In this document: one piece after another, positions 1 through 8,378 of the stretch
Numbering within the stretch: the stretch's first letter is position 1
Layout: the number at the start of each line of letters is the position of its first letter
Assembly: GCA_041890515.1 (NCBI GenBank)
Contig: JASDWX010000035.1
Span: 1-64,000, forward strand
DNA: 64,000 nucleotides
Source: Colwellia_A sp041890515
GTDB taxonomy: Bacteria > Pseudomonadota > Gammaproteobacteria > Enterobacterales > Alteromonadaceae
Reading direction: 5' to 3'
The notes under the pieces: generated by a model
Databases searched by the model: none
The model's input: the letters and a program-made list of their open reading frames with translations, nothing else
What the model was told of the DNA's origin: nothing
Position numbers and translations under genes: made by a program

Positions 1-3
1 GTA

Positions 4-45
4 CCGGCCAAGTTAATTGACGCCGACCGGACAAGTTAGTTGACG
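4..45. repeat. Two tandem copies of a 19-bp repeat (23-bp period)
   Basis: Positions 4-22 and 27-45 match CCGGMCAAGTTARTTGACG with two differences (M = C or A, R = A or G). Closely spaced repeats of this size are typical of recombinase or transposase binding sites at the end of a mobile element. A weak related sequence (GTCCAAGTT followed by CTTGAC) lies at 2325-2339. The repeat forms the last codons of the leftward ORF next to it, which suggests the element end cuts into that gene. Only two copies are visible because the window starts here. Confidence 0.6.
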
Positions 46-801
46 TCTAATAGTATGAATTGAATCTAGCCTGATGTTTTTGCTGTGAAAGGGATAATAA
101 TAGCTGTTTATGTCTTCCACTTTAATTAATGGTGGGAAAGCTTTATCACTAAAACATTGTGCTGAAAATTTTATAAATATTTCATGATTTATTTTCCAAT
201 ACCTTTCAATATAATTCTTAGAAATTGGTAGTGATGGCTCACTTTTTCCTCTTAAAGCTCTTACTCCAGCGGTTATGCTTTCGACTTTTTCTGGAAATAT
301 TAACGCAATTATTTTTCGGCATCCCCATTGGTAATCTTTTGCACATCGAGGGTTAATAGAGTCTAAATGCCCCTCAATTAATACTCGCTCTACTAAATAA
401 TTTGTATATGCAAAATATGCTTCATGTAATTTTTCAGGGCTGAGAAAACAATCTTGAAAATTATTATTGTCAAACCAATCGATTACTCTCAACACAACCT
501 GAAAGAGATTATGAATGCTTGCTGGTCTCTTTTTTATTAATTCACAACTTAAATTAGATAGAAAAAATAATCGCTCTTTTCTAAAGGTTGAAGTATTAAC
601 TAACGTTGGTAGTTCAACATGTATTTGGTTAATGTCTTTTGATCTTTGTCTTATGGAATAAGCTATTGAGCCTATATCTATTGGCCTTCCCGTATCTGGC
701 TTTAACGGATGTATAAACCTTAGTTGTGAAAAGTCCATCACATCAATTTTAAGATACTCATCTACTGAAAGGATTATTGTTTCTCTAGTCGATAAAGTCA
801 T
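13..801 (-). CDS. Truncated integrase-like protein (N-terminal part only)
   Basis: A 262-aa ORF whose ATG overlaps the stop of the upstream recombinase by 1 nt, so the two are translationally coupled. Its middle (roughly residues 95-180) looks like the helical core-binding (SAM-like) domain of a tyrosine recombinase. No catalytic domain follows: there is no R, HxxR or active-site Y. The last ~10 codons are read from the 19-bp repeats at 4-45, so the natural C-terminus has probably been replaced by element-end DNA. Paired or trio tyrosine recombinases occur in Tn554-like elements and in Gamma-Mobile-Trio islands; this could be the second member of such a set. The family is not established, and the protein is probably inactive for recombination. 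Confidence 0.55.
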   Translation of the reverse strand: MTLSTRETIILSVDEYLKIDVMDFSQLRFIHPLKPDTGRPIDIGSIAYSIRQRSKDINQIHVELPTLVNTSTFRKERLFFLSNLSCELIKKRPASIHNLFQVVLRVIDWFDNNNFQDCFLSPEKLHEAYFAYTNYLVERVLIEGHLDSINPRCAKDYQWGCRKIIALIFPEKVESITAGVRALRGKSEPSLPISKNYIERYWKINHEIFIKFSAQCFSDKAFPPLIKVEDINSYYYPFHSKNIRLDSIHTIRRQLTCPVGVN

Positions 802-2237
802 TAAGCTACCTCCTTTAGTAACCTATCAAACGTAGACAAAGTAAAAAATCTATCCTCCCACTTTGATTGCATCTCAAGTAATTTATGATTACCAATAAAA
901 TATCGAATATAATTTTCAGTAGTCTCTGGGTTACTATGTCCAAGGGCATTTTGAATACAATAAATTTGATCTCGATAAGACATTTTTTTGTTATCAACTA
1001 ATGGCTGTAAATACTGGTAATAATTAAAAGCGTATGACGCTCTATTCCAATGAAATTTGTAATCAATAGGGAAGTTATTAGATAAATCGTACTTATAAAG
1101 TCGATTAATAATTGTTTGAATTGAGGTACCGGACGGAGGATTTTTAGTTTTATCAAAGCGAGGATCATTTTTAGCCATATAGCGACAATCCCCTCTTTCT
1201 CCTAGAAAAAAATAAACATCATCTTCATTGTTAAAAAGATCGCCTGATTTTTTTAAAAACTTAAGTCGTCTTTTCACTGCACTTTGGCTAAAGGCGTATA
1301 TTTTCAACTTTTCTGCCAATGATTCAGAGATATGTAGTGTGATCTGCTTATCAAACTTAGTATCGATATCAGTACCAAAACCAACATTGATTTTAAAGTA
1401 ACCATCCGAAGAGAGTTTATCTTGATTAAAACCTTTAACATGCTTTAAGCGAAGAGTGAGTATGGTTTGTTTACGAGCCCCTGTGTCTAAACCTAATTGA
1501 AAAATTAGTCTTTCATCCACCGAATACCTAGGGTTATTTAATGCCGTAATTAACTCTTTTTGCTCATCATTACTTAAAGGCCTTAATGATTCTCCATCAT
1601 CAAGTACTTTAGTATTAGGTCGACTACGCTTAGTTATTCTTTTTGTTAACTTTCGTGTTTTTATTTTTTGAGCAAAACTCTGTCCAAATTGGTTTTTAAA
1701 TTTAATAAAAGCATCAGTTACTTGATCGATACGATTAATATCAATGTTATATTTAGAATGGTTTTCATGAGTAAACTTATAGATTAAAGATGTACGTTGA
1801 TTAATATTTCCTGCTGATAGCCCTTGTTCCATTAGGTATTGAAAATAGCGATAGGTAGGTCTATTTTTTGCTCGTAAAGCTGAAAAGTCATAAATATCGA
1901 TATAATTATCTTCACTCCATATTTTGTAATCTAGTAACCTTGAAGCTAAACGTGCTATTTTTTGAGGCGAATAGTTAAAGTGATTATTCAAAGATATTTT
2001 AAGTAAAAAGTGGTTAGCTTCATACCACATACATCCGTCTTTATTTAATATCACAGGAAAGTGATAAAACTGGTCACCTTCTCCAGAATTAAAGTTATTA
2101 TCAGTTATATAATATACATTATTGTTTTCGACGTTAACTTTTTGACTTGTCTCTTTTGTTGGTTGTAGTGTCACCTCCGAATCAATATATTTAAACTCTG
2201 GCAGGTATATAATTCGTTGTTGTTTTAAAGTATTCAT
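801..2237 (-). CDS. Tyrosine recombinase / site-specific integrase
   Basis: A 478-aa protein with the catalytic layout of a phage-type integrase in its C-terminal half. These motifs are the first Arg in 'LGLDTGARKQTILTLRL' (about residue 255), the HxxR box 'FHWNRASYAF' (about 397), and 'LGHSNPETTENYIRYF' with the GH and nucleophilic Tyr (about 434-446). The N-terminal half should hold the arm and core DNA-binding domains. It would cut and rejoin DNA at the element ends. It heads a two-gene leftward operon with the truncated partner. It may be the first recombinase of a Gamma-Mobile-Trio-like or Tn554-like set; that naming is a guess. Its ATG is at 2237, and the ~180 nt upstream hold no gene. 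Confidence 0.8.
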   Translation of the reverse strand: MNTLKQQRIIYLPEFKYIDSEVTLQPTKETSQKVNVENNNVYYITDNNFNSGEGDQFYHFPVILNKDGCMWYEANHFLLKISLNNHFNYSPQKIARLASRLLDYKIWSEDNYIDIYDFSALRAKNRPTYRYFQYLMEQGLSAGNINQRTSLIYKFTHENHSKYNIDINRIDQVTDAFIKFKNQFGQSFAQKIKTRKLTKRITKRSRPNTKVLDDGESLRPLSNDEQKELITALNNPRYSVDERLIFQLGLDTGARKQTILTLRLKHVKGFNQDKLSSDGYFKINVGFGTDIDTKFDKQITLHISESLAEKLKIYAFSQSAVKRRLKFLKKSGDLFNNEDDVYFFLGERGDCRYMAKNDPRFDKTKNPPSGTSIQTIINRLYKYDLSNNFPIDYKFHWNRASYAFNYYQYLQPLVDNKKMSYRDQIYCIQNALGHSNPETTENYIRYFIGNHKLLEMQSKWEDRFFTLSTFDRLLKEVA

Positions 2238-2417
2238 TGTTACTCGCTAATCTGTAGTTACAGTATTGCCTCCGTATACTTGACAGTACGCGGATAAAAT
2301 AGAACAATGAATTGGTCATTAGCTGTCCAAGTTCTTGACAAATTCAGACTGGAATCAAGTTAGAGCTTGGTTTCAGTTTGTTCTAACTATTTATCTTCTA
2401 AATTAAATTTCTACATT

Positions 2418-2630
2418 TTATTTCCTCGGCTTAAATATATACCTTTCAGGGAATAACATTTCAATCGGTTCAGATATTAACGTTGATATAAATTTAGCAA
2501 CGCTATAGCTACTTGAACGGTTATGAATGACATTATTCACAAGGCTCTGTGAGCACTTTAGTTCTTTTGCTATATCACTTTGCTTATATCCAACTTTACT
2601 CAACTTAAAGTTAATTTCAGCAGCATCCAC
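2418..2630 (-). CDS. Small HTH regulator, Ner/Nlp-like
   Basis: A 70-aa protein starting at a GTG (2630) with AAAAGG just upstream. A helix-turn-helix spans roughly residues 14-36 ('YKQSDIAKELKCSQSLVNNVI'), and the tail has an 'LFPERY' motif like the 'IWPSRY' end of phage Mu Ner and Nlp proteins. Ner-type proteins repress early promoters of transposable phages or integrated elements. It is divergent from the XRE regulator at 2736; the ~105 bp between them carry the repeated TTAATATCA sites. Its likely role is control of the neighbouring element genes. Confidence 0.65.
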   Translation of the reverse strand: MDAAEINFKLSKVGYKQSDIAKELKCSQSLVNNVIHNRSSSYSVAKFISTLISEPIEMLFPERYIFKPRK

Positions 2631-2648
2631 AGACTTTACCTTTTACTA

Positions 2649-2677
2649 TTAATATCAATAAATTTTAGTTAATATCA
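2649..2677. promoter_or_regulatory. Direct repeats TTAATATCA between divergent HTH genes
   Basis: TTAATATCA occurs at 2649-2657 and 2669-2677, spaced by exactly 20 bp (two helical turns), in the short intergenic region shared by two divergent HTH genes. An 8-bp palindrome CTCTAGAG follows at 2721-2728, just before the rightward start codon. This arrangement fits operator sites for one or both regulators, but no binding data can be inferred. Confidence 0.4.
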
Positions 2678-2735
2678 TTACCAGATAAGTAATTAACATT
2701 AACTTTTGGTTTAATTTATACTCTAGAGAGTGATA

Positions 2736-3308
2736 ATGTCAATGTCAGATTTTAAAATAGATGAGTTTGGTACTAGGTTATTGTTATTAATTAAATTCAA
2801 TAATTTAAACCAAGGCGATTTTGCTAACAGATTGAGTGCATCCCCAAGTTTTGTTAGCGACCTAATCAGGGGGGTCAAAAAACCAGGTACGGATATACTG
2901 ATCAGAATTAAGAAAAACTTTAATGTAAGTATTGATTGGTTACTTTTTGGCGAAGGCGATTTTAAAGAAGAATATAAAATTAACACTGACTTATTTAAGA
3001 CTATTGCTTTAAGGGTTGATCTTGTAAAAGCTGCTTTGTCAGGAAATATAGAAGCCAAAAATGCACTCACAGTAATGTGTCCATCCGTAACTACACAATT
3101 AGATAACAACCTTAATTTGAGTTATTTATACGATGGTGAGCAAGTTAATAAAGACATCGACATTATCCATAAGTTATATGTCCTTTTCTTGGATACTCCT
3201 ATTAATGAAAATCTATATGAAAAAATAATTGAGTCTGCGGTGTTAGATATTATTAATAACCCCGTAGACCCACTATTAGGTATCATGAAAAAGAATAATA
3301 AACCGTAG
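2736..3308 (+). CDS. XRE-family HTH regulator (CI-like)
   Basis: A ~190-aa protein with an N-terminal XRE helix-turn-helix at roughly residues 8-65: 'NQGDFANRLSASPSFVSDLI' followed by 'PGTDILIRIKKNFNVSIDWLLFGEG'. The second stretch is the classic end of this domain in phage repressors. The C-terminal ~120 residues are not recognised and lack the Ser/Lys peptidase of LexA-like repressors. Three in-frame starts are close together (GTG 2730, ATG 2736, ATG 2742); AGAGAG at 2725-2730 best serves the ATG at 2736. Divergent from the Ner-like gene, it probably acts as the maintenance repressor of the element. Confidence 0.75.
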   Translation: MSMSDFKIDEFGTRLLLLIKFNNLNQGDFANRLSASPSFVSDLIRGVKKPGTDILIRIKKNFNVSIDWLLFGEGDFKEEYKINTDLFKTIALRVDLVKAALSGNIEAKNALTVMCPSVTTQLDNNLNLSYLYDGEQVNKDIDIIHKLYVLFLDTPINENLYEKIIESAVLDIINNPVDPLLGIMKKNNKP

Positions 3309-3336
3309 GTTATTTAATACAGTAAGAGGACAAGGC

Positions 3337-3768
3337 ATGATAGTTTTAAAACAGTCAGATCCAAAGGGGATTGAATTAGATGGTTTGAAGTTTATTAATT
3401 CTCAATATAAACGAGAGCAACTTAAATCATTTACCGAAATTTGGAAAATAACGACAAAAGAGCTAAAAACATTATATGTAAATGGTTTTATCTCAGTAAA
3501 ATCATCGAAAATAAAAGTAACAACATTACCTATTTTCTTTTGGTTAAACGCTTTCTTCTCGGCTATACAACTTACTCTATTTGCCGCTTTTTTTGTAGTG
3601 CTATTTTTCAGCCCTAATAAAACCCTCGCAATCTATTTAACTGCCTGCGCTGGTGGTTTGGTATTAATATCTTTTTTCTTTTATATCTACAACACGATGT
3701 TAAGACCTATTAGAATTCTTTGTGAGCATTACCACATGTATGGGAAGTACAATAATTTTCATGATTGA
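3337..3768 (+). CDS. Small membrane protein of unknown function
   Basis: A 143-aa protein, 28 nt downstream of the XRE gene and with a good ribosome site (GAGGACAAGG) before the ATG. Residues ~1-55 are soluble and charged. Two hydrophobic segments follow (about 63-90 and 97-120), then a short cytoplasmic-type tail. No enzyme motif is visible. Because it is co-transcribed with a repressor in an accessory segment, it may be an element-borne membrane protein, but I do not recognise a family. Confidence 0.6.
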   Translation: MIVLKQSDPKGIELDGLKFINSQYKREQLKSFTEIWKITTKELKTLYVNGFISVKSSKIKVTTLPIFFWLNAFFSAIQLTLFAAFFVVLFFSPNKTLAIYLTACAGGLVLISFFFYIYNTMLRPIRILCEHYHMYGKYNNFHD

Positions 3769-3936
3769 TTTAAATATTAGCGGCTAATCGGATTAACTCT
3801 TTAAAGTTAATTCTTTCTTGCTCTAAACCCCTGCTTTACTAAATTTATATCTGAAGTAACTAGATGTTATAGTTTTCGTGAGTAGAAATAAAAATCTGTT
3901 TATTTTAAAATTCATGTTTTAGTAAATCGTTAGCTA

Positions 3937-3989
3937 TACACTTACAAAGAACAAGCACCGGACATCGTTTGAATTTGTTTGTAAGTGTA
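3937..3989. repeat. Perfect 12-bp inverted repeat inside the IS remnant
   Basis: TACACTTACAAA (3937-3948) and its exact reverse complement (3978-3989) flank a 29-nt spacer. The right arm lies in the transposase fragment and the left arm sits over its premature stop. It may mark an internal rearrangement of the insertion sequence or a folded RNA; nothing more can be said. Confidence 0.6.
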
Positions 3990-4063
3990 GTTTTTTTATC
4001 CATTAATTTCGCATATTCAAGTTTCTGCGCAGGACTGATTGTTATTTTTTGCTTTCTAGTCAT
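3942..4063 (-). pseudogene. Remnant of an IS3-type transposase orfA
   Basis: Read leftward from the ATG at 4061-4063, the translation begins MTRKQKITISPAQKLEYAKL, which looks like the N-terminus of IS3-family OrfA proteins. At the seven-T run (3991-3997) the frame shifts; the next frame continues as KNYTYKQIQTMSGAC, the expected helix-turn-helix continuation, before a TAA at 3942-3944. Only about 40 codons remain and no terminal inverted repeats or OrfB are visible. The rest of 3769-4403 contains no gene that I can see. Confidence 0.6.
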
Positions 4064-4403
4064 TTTGATACCTTAGGTTTTACATATTTTAAGCTATAAA
4101 CCTCTATAGTTTCATTAGACCATTACACTTAGTAAAGTTGTCTATTTTAGGCTAAACCTATAGTGGTATTTGATCCTAAGATCTGAAATAAACCATTTAA
4201 GGTGGTACTTGGTTCGTTATAACCTGTCTCGCTTTGTGACTTAAGGAACTATAGAAATATTAAAACTATGCCCACTATATAATCATAAAGCTGATCCTTA
4301 TATATCGATAATTCTAATTATATAACTTTGTTAATAGTTGATTTAAACATGCCTAAACAACAATTTATTTGACTATACCTACATAGTTTGTCAAACATAC
4401 TTA

Positions 4404-6062
4404 TTGTCTGTAAATAGTCAATGTTATATATTTCATGTTAACCGTGAAGGACAATTATTGGTGGATGAAGTCATTGATTTTTTAAAAGTACCTAAGGCTA
4501 AAAAACAGCAAGTTAAGCGTTTACTGATCAGTGACTTAAATTTACCTGCTGTTAAAAGATCACTTAACTCATTGCAAAGTAATCAAGATTTTATGCCATT
4601 ATCTATTTCAGCACTGGCTCGTTCTCGTGCAGATTGGCTATACGGCATAAACCTTACTCGTGCATATACCTTACAAGGTCAAAAAGTTGGTTTTAATGGT
4701 GTACTTTCTGTGGGTCGTGTTCAAACACCACTTTTGGGTTTAGTCGTAGAAAAAGATCGTCAAATCGCCCAATTCATCCCTCATGATTATTTCGATGTCT
4801 ATGCAAAGATCATCACGCCAATAGGTGAAAAATTTACCGCAAAATGGCAGCCAAGCGATGCTTGTGCTCCCTATATGGATGATAATAAAAAAATCACTAA
4901 CAAAGCACTCGCCGAAAACGTTGTTGGCCGCATCACAGATAAACCAGCCAAAGTGACCTTGATCACTGAGCAAGACAAAAAACAATTTGCTGCACTCCCT
5001 TACAATTTGTCAACATTACAAATTGATGCCGCTAAGCAATTTTCAATGAATGCAAAATTAGTGCTTGATGTTTGTCAGGCCTTATATGAAAAAAATAAGC
5101 TCATCACCTACCCCAGATCAGACTGTCGATACTTACCAGTAGAACATCACCAACAAGCTAATTCGATTATTAAGATTTTATCGGATTCCAACGATAAGTA
5201 TGCTGACTTTGCTAAAAATGCCGACAGTAAAATTAAAAGTAAGGCTTGGAATAATAGTAAAGTGAGTGCGCATCACGCCATTATTCCCACTGAAAAATCA
5301 GCAAATAACATTACGCTTAACTCTTTTGAAAAAAATGTTTATCAGCTAATTGTACGTCAATACCTCGCACAGTTTTATCCTCCTTATCTTTACCAACAAA
5401 CGCAGGTAGAACTTGATATAGCGCAAGGAAAGTTTACCGTTAATGCTAAAGTGCAACAGCAAATAGGTTGGAAAATCATGTTTCAATCAAGTAAATCTAA
5501 AAACAGTGCACAACCGAACAGCGAGCATGATTCATTTTCAGAACAGCTTTTACCAACATTAAAGCAAGGTGAGATGTTACATTGTAAACAAGGGTTCATT
5601 GCTGAAAAGGTAACAATAGCCCCGAAAGCCTACAATGACGCTTCACTACTCAGTGCAATGACAGGTATTGCTCGTTTTGTGCAAAATACCAACATTAAAA
5701 AAATTCTCAAGGAAACTGATGGTTTAGGCACTGAAGCGACTCGAGCAGGTATTATTGATTTACTGTTCAAACGAGGGTTCTTACAAAGGATTGGTAAAAA
5801 TATAACAGCAACAGAAATTGGCACTTCACTTATTAACGCTTTACCTAAAATGGCCACGACCCCAGATATGACCGCACAATGGGAAGCAACGCTAAATGAT
5901 ATAAGTGAACGCAGAAGTAATTATCAAAGTTTTATCACGCCATTAACGGCTACTTTAAAGGGGATGGTGGCTCAAGCAGAGCAACAGTCTTTTGAGCAAC
6001 TTCCAAAAGTGCCCTTTAAACGCAAAACTAAAAGAAAAACACGCTTCAAGAAAGCGGGATAA
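4404..6062 (+). pseudogene. topB: DNA topoisomerase III, 5'-truncated
   Basis: From about 4450 the translation aligns with E. coli TopB from residue ~106 ('REGQLLVDEV') to the end. It includes 'ALARSRADWLYGINLTRAYT', 'LSVGRVQTPLLGLVV', the active-site Tyr motif 'LITYPRSDCRYL' and 'DGLGTEATRAGIIDLLFKRG'. The first ~100 residues are missing: the Toprim Glu and the metal-binding 'DPD' before REG, which here reads 'HVN'. The only upstream start in frame is TTG at 4404, followed by unrelated codons, so the 5' end was replaced at about 4442 by mobile-element DNA. Without the Toprim acidic residues the protein cannot relax DNA normally. The rest of the frame is intact, so the loss is probably recent. 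Confidence 0.85.
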
Positions 6063-6084
6063 ACCATTCGCCTCCCCCAATATA

Positions 6085-6113
6085 AAAAGCCTCATTATAA
6101 ATAAGGCTTTTTA
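6085..6113. terminator. Bidirectional rho-independent terminator
   Basis: AAAAAGCCT pairs with AGGCTTTTT (plus an inner ATT/AAT) around a short loop, giving A/T tracts on both flanks. It lies between the converging topB remnant and ampE and can serve both strands. Confidence 0.8.
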
Positions 6114-6141
6114 AAGAAGTCGAACAACCAAACAATTAATA

Positions 6142-7083
6142 CTAGTTAAGAATACCCGTTAATATGAGTATTGCGATTGCCGCTAAACATAACAATAATG
6201 TGCGTTTTGCTAACCTCACTAATAAACAAGGTTCTGCGGTGCAATCATCCGGGTCAACCATAAAGTCTTCAGACTTTTGCGCAACACTAGTAAGTATTTG
6301 ATTAGGTTGTTTTTTAATGTCAAATAAATTTTCTAGCCATACTGGCATTGCTTTTGAAAAATGCCCAACCAACATATAACCAAAAGCGACAATACGTACA
6401 GGTAACCAATCAACCCAGAATAAAATATCTTTCAATAGAGGCGTATCAACTCTCTCACTTGAATTTGTTGAATGGTCTTCAGCGTTAACTGCAGCATAAG
6501 TTTCAGTAGTAACATTAACATCATCATTCTCGGTGTCAGCTTCTGCTTCATCTTGGGTACTTTTTATATCGAGCGCTTCAGGCGTTTCATTCATGGTGAC
6601 CAATAAACGATAAAATAATGCGCCTGCAGGTCCAAAAATGACAAAGAAAATCATAATTGCAATGAAATAGCGGTAATTTAACCATACCAATAGCTGCCCA
6701 AAACTCATTGGCGCACTGCCAGTATCTTGTTGTAATTGGCAATGGTGGAGTTCGCACAAAGTCGATTCACCACGAAAGGCTGACATTAAATAATCTTTAT
6801 AGCATTGGCGGGTTTTTACACAACCAAAACAAACAATTAATATGATTGTCGATAAAACTAAATAAAGTAATCCATCATCAACAAGTTCGATTAATAAATC
6901 ACAAACCACTACAGGTATGGTAATGAATATAAGCTGCGATACAATTGATTGCTTGGCTAAATGCATTAACTTTGAGCTTTTAAATAAGCTAACATAAGCA
7001 TCGAAGTAAGTTTTAAACTGCCACACCGATGTTGACAGGTAACGTTCTGCGACCAATGCAATAAGTAAGCTGATAAGACTCAT
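6142..7083 (-). CDS. ampE: AmpE, inner-membrane protein of the ampDE operon
   Basis: A 313-aa protein with about four membrane segments. It has recognisable AmpE blocks: 'YKDYLMSAFRGE', 'LLVWLNYRYFIAIMIFFVIFGPAGAL' (shown in part), 'DWLPVRIVAFGYMLVGHFSKAMPVW' (shown in part) and a final hydrophobic anchor. It lies 59 nt downstream of ampD on the same strand, as in the ampDE operon. Relative to the ~284-aa E. coli protein it has an extra acidic, low-complexity linker of about 40 residues near 170-215, before the 'WLPVR' motif. AmpE is linked genetically to beta-lactamase induction and cell-wall recycling; its biochemical role is unclear. Confidence 0.9.
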   Translation of the reverse strand: MSLISLLIALVAERYLSTSVWQFKTYFDAYVSLFKSSKLMHLAKQSIVSQLIFITIPVVVCDLLIELVDDGLLYLVLSTIILIVCFGCVKTRQCYKDYLMSAFRGESTLCELHHCQLQQDTGSAPMSFGQLLVWLNYRYFIAIMIFFVIFGPAGALFYRLLVTMNETPEALDIKSTQDEAEADTENDDVNVTTETYAAVNAEDHSTNSSERVDTPLLKDILFWVDWLPVRIVAFGYMLVGHFSKAMPVWLENLFDIKKQPNQILTSVAQKSEDFMVDPDDCTAEPCLLVRLAKRTLLLCLAAIAILILTGILN

Positions 7084-7142
7084 TAAATTTTCCTAATTTT
7101 ATAATACGCTTTTGAAATGATTATATACCTTTTGCCATTGAA

Positions 7143-7736
7143 TTAACTAGACTTTAAACAATGATAAAAATGTTCCCAATTAAACGCGTCACCTGGGTCT
7201 GTTTTTCTTCCTGGGGCAATATCACTATGGCCCACGATATTATCGATGATATCAGGATAACTTCGTTGTAGTGTTTGCGTTAAATGTGCCAAAGCCTGAT
7301 ATTGTAGTGGTGTGTAAACAATATTATCTGCGCCTTCCAATTCGATACCGATAGAAAAGTCATTACAGTTTTCTATCTCTTGATATGAAGAGACCCCTGC
7401 ATGCCAAGCTTTATCATCGAATGAAACATACTGAATAATTTGCCCTTCTCTGGTGATAAGACAATGCGCTGAAACGCTTAATTGAGCAATTCCTTCAAAA
7501 TAGGGGTGCGCGTTTGGGTCCAGTTTTCCTAAAAAAAAGTCGGTAATATAACCACCTCCAAAATGATTTGGCGGCAAAGATATATTATGTATGACCAATA
7601 AATGAATTATTTCATTTTTATCACGTACACTAAAATGAGGTGATTTTTGTTGTTCTTCATTAATAAGCCAACCATTAATAATAGGCATATCATTGTTTTG
7701 TCTGGTTGATAATTTATTTTTAAAGTCTTTCGTCAT
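7143..7736 (-). CDS. ampD: 1,6-anhydro-N-acetylmuramyl-L-alanine amidase AmpD
   Basis: A cytoplasmic zinc amidase that removes the peptide from anhydro-MurNAc during peptidoglycan recycling, so limiting AmpR-activating muropeptides. Visible motifs are the first zinc His in 'LLVIHNISLPP', the catalytic Glu in 'SIGIELEG', and the second His and zinc Asp in 'VGHSDIAPGRKTDPG'. At 197 aa it is slightly longer than E. coli AmpD. The internal Met at residue 17 ('MPIINGWLI') matches the usual N-terminus, so the true start may be at about 7688. It is divergent from the protease gene at 7756 and precedes ampE in the same operon. Confidence 0.93.
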   Translation of the reverse strand: MTKDFKNKLSTRQNNDMPIINGWLINEEQQKSPHFSVRDKNEIIHLLVIHNISLPPNHFGGGYITDFFLGKLDPNAHPYFEGIAQLSVSAHCLITREGQIIQYVSFDDKAWHAGVSSYQEIENCNDFSIGIELEGADNIVYTPLQYQALAHLTQTLQRSYPDIIDNIVGHSDIAPGRKTDPGDAFNWEHFYHCLKSS

Positions 7737-7755
7737 ACAATAGCATTATTATTAA

Positions 7756-8298
7756 ATGTTGAAGTGCTGTGTAGAGAGTATGACTGAAATTGATCCGACA
7801 AACAAAATGGGAAAAACATTTATTTGGATAGCCTGGATATTTGCGTTGGCTTTACTCGTATTTTTTTTTCAAGATGTGCTTGATAAACAATGGGATCCTA
7901 ATAAAGACCCACAAATCAGTTTGAATACACAAGGTAAAGCCGAGGTTAAATTACGACAGAATCGACAAGGCCATTATGTTGTACATGGTGAAATTAACGA
8001 GATACCGGTTGTTTTCCTACTTGATACAGGAGCAACACAAGTGTCAATACCTGCTCATGTTGCAGAGAAATTACAACTTAAGGGTTATGGGAAGTCGAGG
8101 GTGAACACGGCGAATGGCAGTATTACTGTGTATCCAACAAAATTACAACAGCTCAGTATAGGCAATATTTATTTGTATGATGTCAGCGCTCACATCAACC
8201 CTAGTATGCAATCAGATCAAATTCTATTGGGCATGAGTGCATTAAAAAGGGTAGAATTCAGTCAAATAGGTAAGCAACTTATTTTACGCGAACAATGA
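7756..8298 (+). CDS. Membrane-anchored retropepsin-like aspartic protease
   Basis: A 180-aa protein with one N-terminal membrane segment (about residues 19-41) and a single retropepsin-like domain carrying the active-site motif 'FLLDTGATQVSIP' and the later 'LLGMSALKRVEF'. It fits the clan-AA family of small bacterial proteases annotated TIGR02281. These dimerise to form one active site, since each chain brings one Asp. The domain would face the periplasm. The ATG at 7756 has no clear ribosome site; ATG 7780 ('MTEIDPTNK') is an alternative. It lies between ampD (divergent) and nadC (80 nt downstream), a common order in this group. Its substrate is unknown. Confidence 0.8.
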   Translation: MLKCCVESMTEIDPTNKMGKTFIWIAWIFALALLVFFFQDVLDKQWDPNKDPQISLNTQGKAEVKLRQNRQGHYVVHGEINEIPVVFLLDTGATQVSIPAHVAEKLQLKGYGKSRVNTANGSITVYPTKLQQLSIGNIYLYDVSAHINPSMQSDQILLGMSALKRVEFSQIGKQLILREQ

Positions 8299-8378
8299 TC
8301 TATCCACTGTGATTTACTTGTTATAAAAGACCAATTAAAAAGCTTATCCATTATTTACAAACAAGAGAACAAAATTCA

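Noticed and set aside
4..45. Start of a CRISPR array
   Set aside because: Only two 19-bp copies with a 4-nt gap; no spacers of 30 nt or more and no cas genes.
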